NCBI RefSeq assembly: GCF_947242115.1
Contig: NC_074713.1
Coordinates: 29,064,697 to 29,128,696, forward strand
DNA length: 64,000 bases
Reading direction: 5' to 3'
Origin: Biomphalaria glabrata
Lineage: Eukaryota > Mollusca > Gastropoda > Planorbidae
The notes under the pieces were generated by a model. It was not told where the DNA came from. It was given only the letters and a program-made list of their open reading frames with translations, and did no database searches. Position numbers and translations under genes: made by a program. How positions within the stretch are numbered: the stretch's first letter is position 1; every line of letters starts with the position of its first letter. This document shows, piece after piece, positions 12,808 through 25,200 of this stretch.

Positions 12808-15800
12808 ATGGAGTTCCAGCGTGTTGAGCATAGGGGTGAGTTGACCATCCATATTTTTTTTTATTATTCTGAAAAGCATATTTTTTAAAGTCAATCCGTG
12901 TACCTTAATATCTAATCTAACTATTTTTGTTCATATTATCGCAATAAGTGTTCCACTTTATTAGTAAAAACGGACCCAGTGCATCAGGTATCTTGGCTAG
13001 AAAACGAAACTAGCCGCCATTACTAACCATTACTAACCGGAAATGATAGATTCAATGGTTATCAATGGCTGCATAGCTTTTTTGTTAGATCGATTTTTTT
13101 TAAATCCATCATCAAGAACAGTTTTATTTAGTCATCCGTGATTTTGAATGCAATTTTTAAAATTTTTAGAATGATTTTAAACTAGTTCAATTATTATTTT
13201 TCGTTTTTAGTTAAATTTCTTGCAATGGCTGGTAATATAATTGCGATAATTATAAAATAATTTATAAATACAAAATTTTAAGTGATAGTTACCATAATAA
13301 TCACTACTAAATATAAGTTATAAACAAAATATAACACAAATCAATTGAAATATCATTTTATTTCAATGAAAATACTTTTTCAGATATTAATCTATAGATC
13401 TACTTTATTCTCTATATGATTTAATTTAAGATAATTGTAGAAATTTATTTTAAAGTGAAGGCTTGGCTGGACATGAAGTTGAGCCTTCAATTTTACATAA
13501 AATGTTTTATCCTTTTATAAAAAAATCTTTTAACTGTATTTTATTAAAATTGTACATGTTTTATTTTGTTTGAAACATTTTTTTTTTTTCACAATTAAAT
13601 AAAACTAACTTTTTTTTGTGACACTTTCCCCAGATAATGTGGGCGTGGCAGGCCTTGATGTGGATGTTGTCGGTGTTGATAGGATTGAGGATATGGCAGG
13701 TACCTTTATACCTGGCAGCATGAAGGACTTCAGGATATATGTATCGGACACTTATTGTGTTGATATTTCAACTGCGGCTGTTGGATTTGAACTGAAATTT
13801 GGCCACATAGAATTTCTTCTTTACAACAACACTGTTGTGAATGTGGCTGATGCTGTATTCAGTTATTTTGCAAAAGTTGGCATTGCAACAACCAAGGCTA
13901 CTGTTATCAATAAGGTTCGAAGGCATATGTCCGAGATGAAGAATTTTTCCAGGAAGATTACCCGCAGCTGGCACCTAGTTGCACCTTACCTGGATAAAAA
14001 TTTTTCTATCGATGCTGCTGGCAAAAAGAGACCTGTCCAAGACAGCACTGAACGACCTAGTATGGTGAAGAAGTTGCGACCTGACGGTGATGTTGAGGCC
14101 ACTGAAAGGCCAGGTAACACAGAACGACACTGTGCTCGTTGTTGCACACAACGACAGCATTTTGTAGCTCACAGTGCCAGTTTGTCCGAAAAACTGCTTG
14201 TCAGCAGAAAAGCAGTTCGTCTTTTAAGGAAGCGCTTCAACACCAGAAGAGTCAATCAGGAGCTTGGTAGGAAATCTACACTGATAACATCTTATCGTCA
14301 AGTGAAAGCTACCCTGAAGAGTGAAAATGAACGCCTGAGTGAAGAAAATCGTCAGATGAGTTTGAAACTGAAGAAGGCAGCAGCTGAACTTTCTAAGTGG
14401 AAAAGAATTGCTAAGAGAAGATCAGAGCAGAGAAACCTTTTGAAGGACAGAATTCAGGGGTTAAAGTTATCTTTGGAGGAAGGCAAGGTGCGGATAGATG
14501 AACTTGGGGAGATGCTGACTGATAGCTATTCCAGCCATTCTACTCAGAGCATCCGCCTGGCAGGAAAGTATGATGCCCCATTTCGTAAGTGTCTCTATGC
14601 TTGTTTGGAGAGTCAAGTGCCAGTAGAAAAAGCAGGGCTTCTTGTCAGGTACATTTTAAATGAACTGACACACATTTCAATTGTGAAGATTCCTGCTCCA
14701 TCTACTACTGCACAGATGGCTTATGAGATGGGCATCATATCCGATTTGCAGTTGGCGGAGGCTTTGTATACAGCACCATCGCTGATAGCAACATTGGCTT
14801 GGGATGCCACAACTATTGATGGCTCGCATTTTAATGAAGTAAATTTATCATTTGGTGGGAAAACATTTACACTAGAGATAGGTAAACTTGGGGGTGGGTC
14901 TACACTAGATGACTTTGAGCACATTGTAGGCATTATTAGAAATTTAGGGACAACATACTCCACATATTCAGGCATACAACAACATCTAATACTGTACAAA
15001 TTTAGGGAAATGCTTCAGACAACACTTACAGATAGGGCCCCCGTCAATAGTTGTGTTAGCCAGCAACTCAGTCAGCTCTTTGCTAAAGATTTGTTAGTCT
15101 TGCACTGTAACCTTCACCCACTTGATGGCTTGGCGAGTGAAGCAAAGAAAGTCCTCAGAAGGTTCGATGCAAAGTATTCAGTGAATAGCAACACTTTCGG
15201 CAAGGAAGGGAAAGCTGCTAACTTGATTCAAGCAGTTTCAAAACTGAGGTATGTTTTTTTAAGAAGAAATTGTCTAAATATCTTTATATTAAAATGTTAA
15301 CTATTATCTCCTAAGATTTTTTTTTCTTTTTTCAGACACAAGGCATCAACGGGTGATCCATCTAGCTTCAAGGCTTTTCTAAGACTCTCAGATCTGAAAG
15401 TTGGAGTGATTGTCAGATATGTGGGGAACAGACTTCACATCCTGTTCCACTCTGCTGGCGTTATCATTCGGCTAAAGAATCTGTTGCTGCGGTACTTGCA
15501 AAGATACTGCAATGAGACCAGTTTTCGGCTGTCGTTGATTCAAGACTTGCAGCAACCAAACATTCTTGTTCAGCTGAGAGTCTTAGGTAATAACTTTTAC
15601 ATTTTCTTTTGTCAAATTCATTTTTATAGTTTCAAAATAATTCCTTATTAGGTGTCTCAACCCTTTTGACATTTATTATATTTATTAACAGGGCTTTTTG
15701 GCAAGATGTTGACTGGACCGTGGATGACACTGATCTACAAAAATGAGAGAAAGATGAAACATCTGGAAATGGTAATATTTCTACCACATTTATAACTTTA

Positions 15801-16737
15801 AAGAAAAAAATTAATTTAATTTTAAAGATACCATTTATATTATTTTATTTATTTTTACTCTCTTGTTTTCTAGATCCCTCATGTGAAGGTCTGCATTGAC
15901 AAACTAAAGGCTATTGTGGATTCTCCAGAGAATCTCCTCTCAATGCCAACTGATTGCTTTGGTCAGACTCTGGATACTGAAGATTTCGTTTTGAGAGCCC
16001 TGAGAAATGTGACTGTTGATGAAGTATTTATCGAGATCACAAAAGAACTTGCTGAAGGTTTTTGTAAGGTGCTACAGAGACAGCTATCTAGCTATCTGGA
16101 TGGCTCCCTTTCAAATCCTGATGCAGAGACTGTGATAAGGACATCTGAAGCTCCTCTTCACAACATGCACAGTGAAAGGGCTCTTGGAATGTTTGATTTC
16201 CAGTATCACAGGGCTCACAATGCAACAGTTGGTTTTAGAGATGGCAAAGTCAAGTTTGTCATCAACAAGACGATGTCCTGGTTGGAGACTAAGTCAGTTG
16301 AGGAACAGCAGAGAATTGTTTCCTTTGCGCGTCGATTTGCTGCCAAGAGACGAGAAGAACTGACAGCTCGGGAGAAACAGATCTCAGTTGCTTTGAGAGA
16401 GAGGCTGATGATGATGGCACAGCAAAGGGATAAGAAACAACGTTCTCAGCTAGAGAAGGCTATCAGAAATGGCACAGAAGACCTCAGCAAGATCCCCCCA
16501 GAGAGGAAGGCCTACTGTGATCTGATTCTGGCAAAGTCTCCAACCCTGATTGGCAAGACCCTTCATCATGTATGGACAAATAACCAGGTGGATACAGTTT
16601 TCAAAGGAGAAGTGACAAACTTTCAGGGAAGTAACATTTTTATTTTATACACTTCAGAAACTGAAGCTACTGAGTTATCTGTCTATGAGCTTGTTGCAGA
16701 TATTATTCTAGGAGATGCCAGTTTTGTGACTGATTAG
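12808..16737 (+). CDS. RNase-H-fold (DDE-type) transposase, 5 exons, 945 aa
   Basis: Proposed exons: 12808-12835, 13634-15248, 15336-15586, 15692-15771, 15874-16737. All junctions are GT-AG and phases agree (28+1615+251+80+864 = 2838 nt, 946 codons with stop). The first exon's ATG and donor (GG|GTGAGT) leave one base that completes GAT with exon 2. The protein has an N-terminal region with a small Cys/His cluster (HCARCC near residue 165), a coiled coil at about 230-305, then candidate catalytic parts: D400 in LAWDATTIDG, D476 in TDRAPVN, a C(2)H motif C501-N-L-H504, and E759 in MHSERALG. That order (D, D, C-x2-H, E) is the pattern known in hAT, P and Dada-type transposases. No stop or frameshift interrupts it, so the copy may be functional. 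Exon boundaries are inferred; the superfamily is not recognised. Confidence 0.8.
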
Positions 16738-18045
16738 ATAATAATGTATATATATGCTAATGTAGACTCATGATTAACTTTTTTTTATGTGACAGAGCTG
16801 TGCTGTACAGTACATTTGGCATTGGTCCGATGAGAGCAAGAATTCTTACTCTGCAAGCCTATGGATAATCAAATGCCTAATCGGGGAAGTAACTTTATTT
16901 TTTCAATTTAATCATTTTTTAAAAATGTATATATATAATTAAGTTTACTTCATACTAGAAATGCCTTATCCACTCATGTACACATCTATTAACCGTCATT
17001 GTTCAGTACCTAACAGAACTTATGTTAAAATAGAAATGAAATTGAGCCTCAGTGGGCAAAGTATGAAACAATTTCATATTTTCCAGATTTTATATTTACC
17101 ATACTGGTACGCAAAGATGAAGTGGGTCATTTCTTGTTACTTTTGTCCCTGATCTGTTGAGGGGACATACCAGTACTTGTGTTCACTTAATCTTTTTATA
17201 GATTACAATCCATAGAAAAGAATAATTAGACCAAAATGTTAGCCTTTTCCGATTTTCATTAATCAGATATTTATAACTATTGATAAGCTTTGTCTAGTTG
17301 TGGATTTTTTTTGGGGTGATATTTACATTAAGTTGAAGTTAATTGTGTCAATTACTTTTGTCCCTAATCTGCAATGTAGTGAGGGGACTGGTAGGTCATA
17401 TTTGCTTCATCTTTTAAAATTATAAACAGTCCTTCAATTGATAATTTCCAACAACAAACAAATTCATTATGTGCTTACCCATCAAATCTACTTTATAAAG
17501 TAGAATGTGAGATGTATGTATGTATGTATGTATGTATGTATGTATGTATGTATGTATGTATGTGACGAATAGAAAACAAAACCGCTTGACCAATTTTAAG
17601 GAAACATGTTGCATATCTGGGATGTTATTTATTTAATATTTATTTAATGTGAAAAATATTTCACAATACAGCTGATGATTGTGCAATGAACCATTTATAT
17701 TAAGTCTTGATAATTTTACTTTTTCAGCAAGCCTACATTGGTATGCAGTAAAAGTATTTATTCTATTTCAGCAAAACAGATAGGGTACACCCAAACAATG
17801 TTCATCTTCAAACAGTCATGCATGATCCTCACAAGCTTTGGATACTGACGTACATTTGCAAATGCACTCAGACTGATGACATCAAGAAACCCATATTTGT
17901 TATTTAAATACTTATATTTTAAACACTAGTTGTTTTTTTTTTGTTGTAAATCTTGTATAATTATGTCTAAAGATTAAAATGTTACAGCTCTCAAAGTATA
18001 AAAAAAAAATTTGTTTTTATTTTTGTGTTGTTTTTCCAACATGTT
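16738..18045. other. Noncoding 3' part of the DNA transposon
   Basis: AT-rich with no credible ORF. It contains a block related to the repeat at 352-500 (about 17488-17640), including a TATG microsatellite at about 17513-17562. Otherwise nothing is recognised. Confidence 0.5.
17488..17640 (+). repeat. Copy of the 352-type repeat end, with (TATG)n
   Basis: Shares TATAAAGTAGAATGT, a TATG tract, a GAATAGAAA block and ACCGCTTGACCAAT with 352-450. It lies inside the DNA transposon. Confidence 0.6.
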
Positions 18046-18049
18046 GCTC

Positions 18050-18990
18050 ATCCAAAGTTTATTATAAGTATCAGCAAAACGCTGTTCATTTCAGTTAAAA
18101 GCCTAATAAGTAATTTTTTAAGGCTAAAAAGTTGAAACATTATATTACAAAAAAAAACAAAAAACTCCTGTCTCAGATTATAATAAAATAAACAACACAT
18201 AATCATGCATGCATACCTGTAGAAAATTTCATTTAAATTTCTCAATTAGTTAAAAATTTATAACCAACATTTTAAGTGTCAACATAATATTTTGTCGAAA
18301 AAAACTGAAACTCAAAAAACAAATTTTCAAAAAAATTCTATCTCAGGGTTAAAATATAATAAACAAATAACACATAATCATGCATTTCTGTTCAAAATTT
18401 CATTTAAATATCTCAATTGGTTAAAAAGTTATAACCAACATAAATTTTGGTCGTTTTTTAAATTGTCGTTCCACATTAACAAAGAAAAAAAAATTTTTCT
18501 TAAATTTCTTTCTCAGTGTTTATAATAGATAAACAAATAGCACATATTCATGTATTTCTGTTGAAAATTTCATTTAAATATCTCTATTGGTTAAAAAGTT
18601 ATAACCATTTAAGTGTCAACCTATTTTTTTTTTGTCGTTTTCGAAATGTCGACCCACATTTAAGAAATTAAAAAAAAAAAGTTTCAACTTCTATCTCAGA
18701 ATCATAAAGAAGAAATAAATAACACATAATCATGCATTTATGTTGAAATTTTCATTCAATTATCTCCATTGGTTTAAAAGTTATGACCATTTATGTGTGA
18801 ATATGTATTCTGTTTCTGCCGTTTTTCAACGCCTACTCCTACATCAAGCGCTTAACACAAAAAAGTGTTAATAGATATCACAGATTTAAAATTGTCATAA
18901 TTATCAGAACATAATTGTGCTTTTCTATGGAAAATTTCATTACATTATCTTTAAGCGTTAAAAAGTTATAGCAGTTTAAATGTATAAGCT
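18050..18990. repeat. Subterminal tandem array, about 175-bp units
   Basis: A block with ACACATAATCATGCAT, then TTCATTTAAATATCTC and AAAAAGTTATAACC recurs at about 18190, 18365, 18537, 18718 and, more diverged, 18906. Spacings are about 172-188 bp. It lies within the last 1.1 kb of the DNA transposon, where subterminal transposase-binding repeats are often found; that role is inference. Confidence 0.75.
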
Positions 18991-20028
18991 CCTCCTTTCG
19001 GTCACAATTTTTTGGGTATTTTAATAGGCTAATTCCCCGACACTAAAATGGTCATAACTTATGTTCTAATTAACCTAGAAGCATAAATGAGGTATCAATG
19101 AACTCCATTCAAAAAGATCTATCTAACTATACTAGTTTCATTTAGATTCATTAAAGTTGAATTTTTTATCAAAGTACCTACTAATAGCAGTCTAGAGACA
19201 TGAGGTAATTACATATTAGTAATTAGCCTCCATGTAGCTAATAAAAGCCACAGAATTTAGGTCAAGTCTACGCCACAACCCACACAGGCTGGGTAGACAA
19301 TAAACAGATCTAGATAACATCAGATAAAAGTCACAACAATACACATTAGATCTACTATCTAGGTTAATGAGCCGGCTTATGCCAGCCGCCATCTTGTACA
19401 TAAAAGTACAACAAAATTAAAAATAATATTATCTGCCAACTACACTTCAGAAACTACCAAAAAGAATCACTAATAAAATAAACATACATAAGAATATAAG
19501 ATAATAAAATATTTACAAATAGACATAGTATAGAAAAACAATAAGGGGATTATTAGGGATAGCTTGGGGGGGGGGGGGAAAAGGAAGGGGTGACGCTATC
19601 CAGCTTAATGGACCTTCCGGTTCCATCATAGACAATCATGGCTAATTAACTAGCCAGTGATGCCACTACACTAATCAGTCCACATCTAGACTATAACAGT
19701 AGATGTAGGAATAACTAATACAAATACAAACTAAAGAAATAAAATAAAAACATTTTCCAACTTACAGGCGGTCCCAGCTGAAATTACACTACACACAATT
19801 AGCTATACACCGGCACCACTGTCAGCACTGACCACTGGTCAAGACAAAAAAGAAAGAACTGACCGCACCCGTTCTATTTATAGAGCCAGGTCATGACTCG
19901 TACAAACTAACTTCTAAAGTAAAAGAGCTGGCGGGAACCATGCACGCACTCAGCACTAGCCTAGATAGTTAAACTTAACAATACAGATAAAAATAGATAA
20001 AAATTAAATCTAGGATCGCCAGCTCACA

Positions 20029-21420
20029 CACCCTTTGCCTTATATCCCACTCGCAAAATTTTAGTCTTATCCAAATTCATGCGGAGGCCAATTTTGGGTG
20101 CCTCTCTATCTAGGCTCTCCGTCATTTCTTGTATGCCTTTATTTGTAGCCCCGAGTAGTGCAACGTCATCAAAGTCCAAGTCTGTCTTTCGGTTTTGTTC
20201 ACGCCATGGAATACCAAAGGCAGTCTGTTTCATTGCTGTCCTCATTATGTAGTCGATGGCTAGGAGGAAAAGGAAGGAAGACACCTGTCTCGATGCTAAA
20301 AAACTCGGTTGTTCCCTCTTCTGTTTTAATGCAGTAACTAGACTGACTGTAAAGGTGTTGTAGGATCTGAACGAATTTTTCTGGGATGCCGTATTTTCTA
20401 ATTATTTTCCATAGTGATTCTCGGTGGACACTATCAAACGCTTTCCTAAAGTCTACGAAACTGATCGTTAGCCGTTGTTGGTACTCAAGACTTTGTTCTA
20501 TGATCTGCTCTGTAAATGATCTGCCTCTTAGGAAACCTGCTTGTTCTTCTCTGAGTGTCTCATCTACAGACTGTTGAAGCCGTCTCAACAAAACAGTGCT
20601 GAAAACTTTGCCCGGGACAGAGAGGAGAATAATGCCCCTCCAGTTGTTGCAGTCTGCCAAGTTGCCCTTTTTTGGAAGCTTTACAATCACTTCTTTTTGT
20701 CAGTCCTCAGGGACTTTTGAAGTCCGCCAACAGAGATCAGTCATTCTGTTAACAATGCACTGTCCTCCATATTTTAGCATTTCTGCTGAAACCATCTCTA
20801 GCCCTGGTGCTTTGTTATTCTTTAGCACTGCAATGGCCATAGTAACCTCCTCAGCAGTTATTGGGTGTGTCTTGACCTTGAGATCATTGTCCAGAGAGGG
20901 GTCCATGAATATTTACGTCAGGTCTGGCGACGGTTGGTTAAGGGTCTCTTTGAAGTGCTCTACCCATCTTGCATCCTGTTCTTCTTTCGTTTGCAAAATT
21001 TTGCTTTGCTTGTCTTTTATCGGTGCTACATATCCACTGTTTGCTGCAGTGAGATCTCTGACAATACGATGGAGAGTTTTTGTGTCATTTTTGCTTGCAG
21101 CTGCTTGTGCCTCTAGACCCTTCTGTTCAATCCAGTCCCGTTTATCTCGCCGAGAGCTTCTCTTTACTTTCAGATCTGCTTCCTTATAGGCTTCTTCCAC
21201 TAGGCTGCCATCCTGTGTTTCATTTTTCTGATCTCGTCTACGTTTGGCCTCTTTCCTCTCATCGATCAATTTCCATGTTCTGTCTTGTATCCACCGTTCC
21301 TTGTATGAACCTCGCCTCCTTCCGATAACTTCTTCCGCGCACTCAATAGTGGTATCTTTGAAGTTGGCCCACTATTCTTCAAGGGTCAGTATATCTGCAA
21401 GAGCCTCGAAGCGGTTCTTT
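20029..21420 (-). mobile_element. LINE reverse transcriptase region (non-LTR retrotransposon)
   Basis: On the minus strand this encodes the linker (LKNRFEALADILTLEE, then WIQDRTWKLIDERKEAKRRR) and the RT palm/finger blocks: VLKNNKAPG, NNWRGIILLSV, EEQAGFLRGRSFTEQI, SFVDFRKAFDSVHRESLWKI, and a FLLAIDYIMR...DFDDVALL segment where the usual catalytic FADD reads FDDV. Several frameshifts break it into short frames. It continues into 7727-8366 across the LTR insertion: the target CACC/GGTG is present at both junctions. It lacks the endonuclease on this strand; that domain lies next to it in inverted orientation at 21421. The domain order (APE endonuclease, RT, C-terminal tail) is that of an RTE-like or related clade; clade not confirmed. 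Confidence 0.9.
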
Positions 21421-22248
21421 AATTTTAACTACGCCATCTGCCGGTCCCAACTCTGCCATCTGCCGGTCCCAAGCCCGATGGCGGTGTTGGATCAAACCCA
21501 ACTGGGCGTTCAATGCCCGATACATGGCAAGCCCTTCAACGCAAAGAAACCGACTCTTATAGGCACATGGAATGTAAGAACACTGAACCAATGCGGTAAA
21601 CTGGCCCAACTTTTAAGAGAGTTTGACTCTTACCGGCTGGACATCCTTGGGATCTGCGAGATGCGGTGGACATCAAGTGGGCAAATAATCAATGATGGCA
21701 AGACAATAATATATTCAGGACATGATAAGGAACACATTGGTGGAGTAGGAATCATTATGTCTAAAATAGCAGCTTCAGCACTAATTGCTTGGAAGCCAGT
21801 CAGCGACCGCATCATTAAAGCTCGACTCCAAACAAACCAAATCAAAATCACTACCATCCAAGAATTTTCCCCTACAGAGGATGCAGAAGATACCATCAAA
21901 GATAATTTCTATAATCAACTTCAAACCACACTTGATGAAACACCTACTCATAACCTAATTCTACTGATGGGAGACTTTAACGCCAAAATCAATCCCAACC
22001 GAACTGGTTTTGAATACGTAATCGGACCATATGGCTCTGCAGAAAACATCAGTGATAATGGCGGGCGCTTGATTTCTCTCTGAGCATCCAACGGCCTTTC
22101 AATTGGAAACACATATTTTAAGCACAAACAAATACACACAAAAACATGTCGGTCACCAAATGGAGAAACCTTCAACGAGATAGATTACATTTGCAGCTCA
22201 TCTCTATTAGACGTGCGGACCCACAGAGGAGAGGATATTAGCTTAGAC
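21421..22248 (+). mobile_element. Inverted LINE 5' part: APE endonuclease
   Basis: The plus strand encodes an AP-endonuclease-like domain: LIGTWNVRTLNQCGKLAQLL, LDILGICEMRWTSSGQI, GGVGIIMSK, LLMGDFNAKI, then NGETFNEIDYIC. An in-frame stop falls between MGDFNAKI and the IDYIC block. It belongs to the same kind of LINE as the RT on the opposite strand: the endonuclease start abuts the linker LKNRFEALAD of the minus-strand part. A repeated CTGCCGGTCCCAA lies at the junction near 21440-21475. This arrangement, with the 5' part inverted and its 5' end at the junction, is the product expected from twin priming during LINE insertion. Confidence 0.85.
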
Positions 22249-25200
22249 CAGTGGCGTAGCTATGATGGTTGCTTTCCAGTGCGGCATCTCCTCATGATGC
22301 CCCCCCCCCTATATAAAACATCGATAATACGTCATTAAACGTTAACCAAATATACTAAAAAAAATTTTACAAGCTTTCTTGGTCGCAAAACGTATCAAGA
22401 ATTTTATCGAAATCTGTTTTCCACTAATGGCCTAGTTAATGAAACGCATCGCTAATTGGTATTAATTCTTGATCAATTTAATTAAGTCTGAAAAATTTCG
22501 CTCGCATAAAGCCACACTTACCGCAATTGTCAGAAATATGTAAAAATCTGATAATGCTACCTGAAAAGAATCTTGGACATCATTCTTTTTCTCTCAAAGC
22601 AGAATCTGGCATTCAATAGGCATCACCAATATTTAAACAATATTTAGAGCTGAATCATTTAGTGGCATTCTAGCTGATATCTTTTTATTTCTTTTTTTTT
22701 TGTGTTTAATTGAAGATTTCAAACAGGTCCTTGTTTGAGAAGTTCAAAGGCTTCTGAAGACGCCTCTTTCGGCCTGCGACCTCCTTGCATGCGGCCCACT
22801 TGGCCACCTTAAAAATTATCAAAATAATGTTAAACTACCACCCTAGAAAATAAGAGATGACAAGCTACTTGAATTGAAAAATAGGATTTGTTAAACTGAC
22901 AACGAGAGTGAGACTGCAGTGAAAGCAAGCTACATATTGTCCAACTTATTGCTAGCCATAGCAAATCATTTAGTGAATGTGATTTTATGAAGGAGTGTGT
23001 CGTTAAAGCCGAAGTAATTTGTCCAGAAAAGGTGAAAACATTCAAAGAAATAGCGTTAACTAGGAACACTGTGGCTGATAGAATAAAAGACATGTCAGTC
23101 AGCTTGTAAACAATTAAAGAACAAAATAGTTGATTTTGAATTATTTTCATTGGCTCTCTATGAGTAAACTGATGTAACGGGTGTAGCACAGTCGGCTATA
23201 TTCATAAGGGTGAAAGGAATTTTGAGATACACGAGGAGCTACTTGCGTTATGTGCTATGCTTAACACCACAATAAGGGAGGGTGATATTGCATTACAATT
23301 TATCTTTGGTAACGCTAGCTAGTCTAAAAACGAATGGCGCACCAACCATGAAATGAAATGGTTTTGATGCAAAGCTACTTTCAAAAATAAGAAAGACTGT
23401 TGCTAATTTTAAATTTGCTAATTTTTAAGTGCATCATTCACCAAGAAACATTCTGCGCAAAGCAATTACAGTTCCAACATACCATAAGATCATTTTGAGT
23501 CGCTCTCAATTTTATGTGTGCCCGTGGTTTAAATCCTCGCCAATTTTCAATGTTTCTGGATGACATTGGACACGAATTTGATTGTGTTCCCTACTACACA
23601 GAAGTCCGATGGCTCTTATATTATAAAGTATTGAAGAGATTTTTTGCACTGCGTGAAGAAATTGAACTTGAAAGGTGAACCTGTTGAACATTTCCAAACT
23701 GACGAATGGGTTCAGGATTAGGCATTAGCATTTGATCTCACTGGTCACCTGAAAGACTTAAATTTGAAACTTCAAAGTAAAGACAAAATGATCACAACTG
23801 CGTGTGGTGATGTGAGATGCTTTAAAGCAAAATTACGACTGTGGATAAACCAAATATCAAGAGAAAATCTTGTTCACTTCTCAACGTGTCAGGAACTAAA
23901 AAGAATAAATACGGCTACAACATTTAGTAAACATCTTTTTCATCTGGAATCGTTAGTATATGCTTTCAATTACCGTTTTCGTGACTTCGTTTCATACGAG
24001 CAAAAATTTTCGTTGTTTGTATCTCAATTCTCATTTGCTCCTGAAAATGCTGCTGATAATGTGCAGTGCAACTAGAATGAAAGAATAGCAGTCAGATTCT
24101 TTGTTGAAATTGGTTTGTCTGTGCCAAAATTGTACAGTTATTTACCTGAACGTTACGTTGAATATCGGAAATGTGCCAGCACTGATCTGTGTGAGCAGTT
24201 CTTTTCCATAATGAAAGCTACAAAAACACCTCACCGTTCAAGACTATCTGATTGTCATCAGTGATGAAAGTGTCAGTGGTAAAAAAAACTTCAACATGAC
24301 ATTAATATACTTGTATTCCAGAAACGATGTCAAGCACCAGGACAAAGAAAATAATGCGTAATCATTGCAAATTTTAATTACCAAATAGTAATACAAATTT
24401 AGCTAAGGGACAGAGTATGAAATTAAATATTGTATTCTATTGTATTGTTTCTAATTTACATAAAACTAGTAGGCTGTTTTGCAACTGATTTTTTGCTGCG
24501 GCCCCTCAGGTCATAGTAAGATTTTTATGTGACCCATACACCTTAATGAGTGTGACATGCCTGCTCCAGACGAAATTTGTTGCTATGAGCACCATCGAGA
24601 TTGATTTCAATTTGAGGATTCAATTGTTGGGATAGCGAAAACAATTCATATTCACCTACCACATTATGATCCTATTGGGGAATTATTTCTTGAACTATCA
24701 CGTCCAAGGAAGAATAAATTTCAACCAGTAGCTGTTTATGTGTTTTACAGAATCTTCACCTTTTTCGCTTGACTTCTTTTTATTGTAGCCAATACCTCTT
24801 TGATATTCTGCACTAATCAGAGAACAAACTTTCCCTGAAGGTAATAATGGCTTCAGCGTTGCCTTTCCGAACAGCAGTTATCAATGTTTTCCATTTAAGT
24901 GTGCAATATCGAATTGACGAACATTGTTTTTGAAGTTTTACCCGTCGTTTATTTCAGTTAATTCAGGAGCCTAAAATCTAAAATAGGTGAGAAAATTAAG
25001 ACTGCATAGCAACTAACAATTCGCCTACTTAAGAGATTTAGTCATTACAATTCTTCTTCAACACGTTCGTGTTGCCCATTGGGGGCCAGATTCTGCTTTG
25101 AGAGAAAAGGAATGATGATATCCAAGATTCTTTTCATTATCAGATTTTTACCTTTAGGACCCTTTGATCACCGTCGTCAACCATTTTAACCAGAGAAGAC

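Larger units (their letters stand above)
12589..19180 (+). mobile_element. DNA transposon of unassigned superfamily, apparently complete
   Basis: A 6.6-kb insertion interrupts the LTR. It is bounded by CTAATAG direct repeats (12582-12588 and 19181-19187; one more flanking A matches, so 7 or 8 bp). Terminal inverted repeats are short: both ends read TAGRTACTTYGAT inward (TAGATACTTCGAT left, TAGGTACTTTGAT right). It encodes a five-exon transposase at 12808-16737. The 3' half is noncoding and holds a TATG microsatellite repeat and a subterminal array of units of about 175 bp. A 7-8 bp duplication plus an RNase-H transposase with a C(2)H motif puts it near hAT, P, Dada or related groups, but the ends and protein do not let me name one. 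Confidence 0.85.
8367..20028 (-). mobile_element. LTR retrotransposon, non-autonomous or gutted, minus orientation
   Basis: Two long direct repeats begin TGTGAGC and end GCTCACA (8367-9929 and 12114-20028, the latter interrupted by a DNA transposon). The whole is flanked by a 4-bp duplication, CACC (8363-8366 and 20029-20032), within a LINE. Orientation follows from the internal boundaries: on the minus strand a primer-binding-site-like TGGTGTCAGAAGTGGGAT follows the right-hand LTR, and a purine-rich GAGCGGGGGTGAA precedes the left-hand one. The internal region is only about 2.2 kb (9930-12113) and shows no recognisable gag or pol, so the copy is non-autonomous or a relic. The 4-bp duplication and TG...CA ends suit the Ty3/Gypsy group, but family assignment is inference. 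The two LTRs are nearly identical where both are present, suggesting a recent insertion. Confidence 0.85.
12114..20028 (-). repeat. LTR, right copy (5' LTR), split by a DNA transposon
   Basis: LTR sequence occupies 12114-12588 and resumes at 19181-20028. The break is explained by the DNA transposon at 12589-19180 and its CTAATAG target duplication. The resumed part repeats about 830 bp of the left LTR (about 9090-9929), including the G-run and the terminal GCTCACA. Confidence 0.85.

Noticed and set aside
21244-22083. A 279-codon open frame on the plus strand taken as one protein
   Set aside because: Only the part after about 21430 is endonuclease; the first 60 codons are antisense to the LINE linker on the minus strand, so the frame spans the inversion junction.
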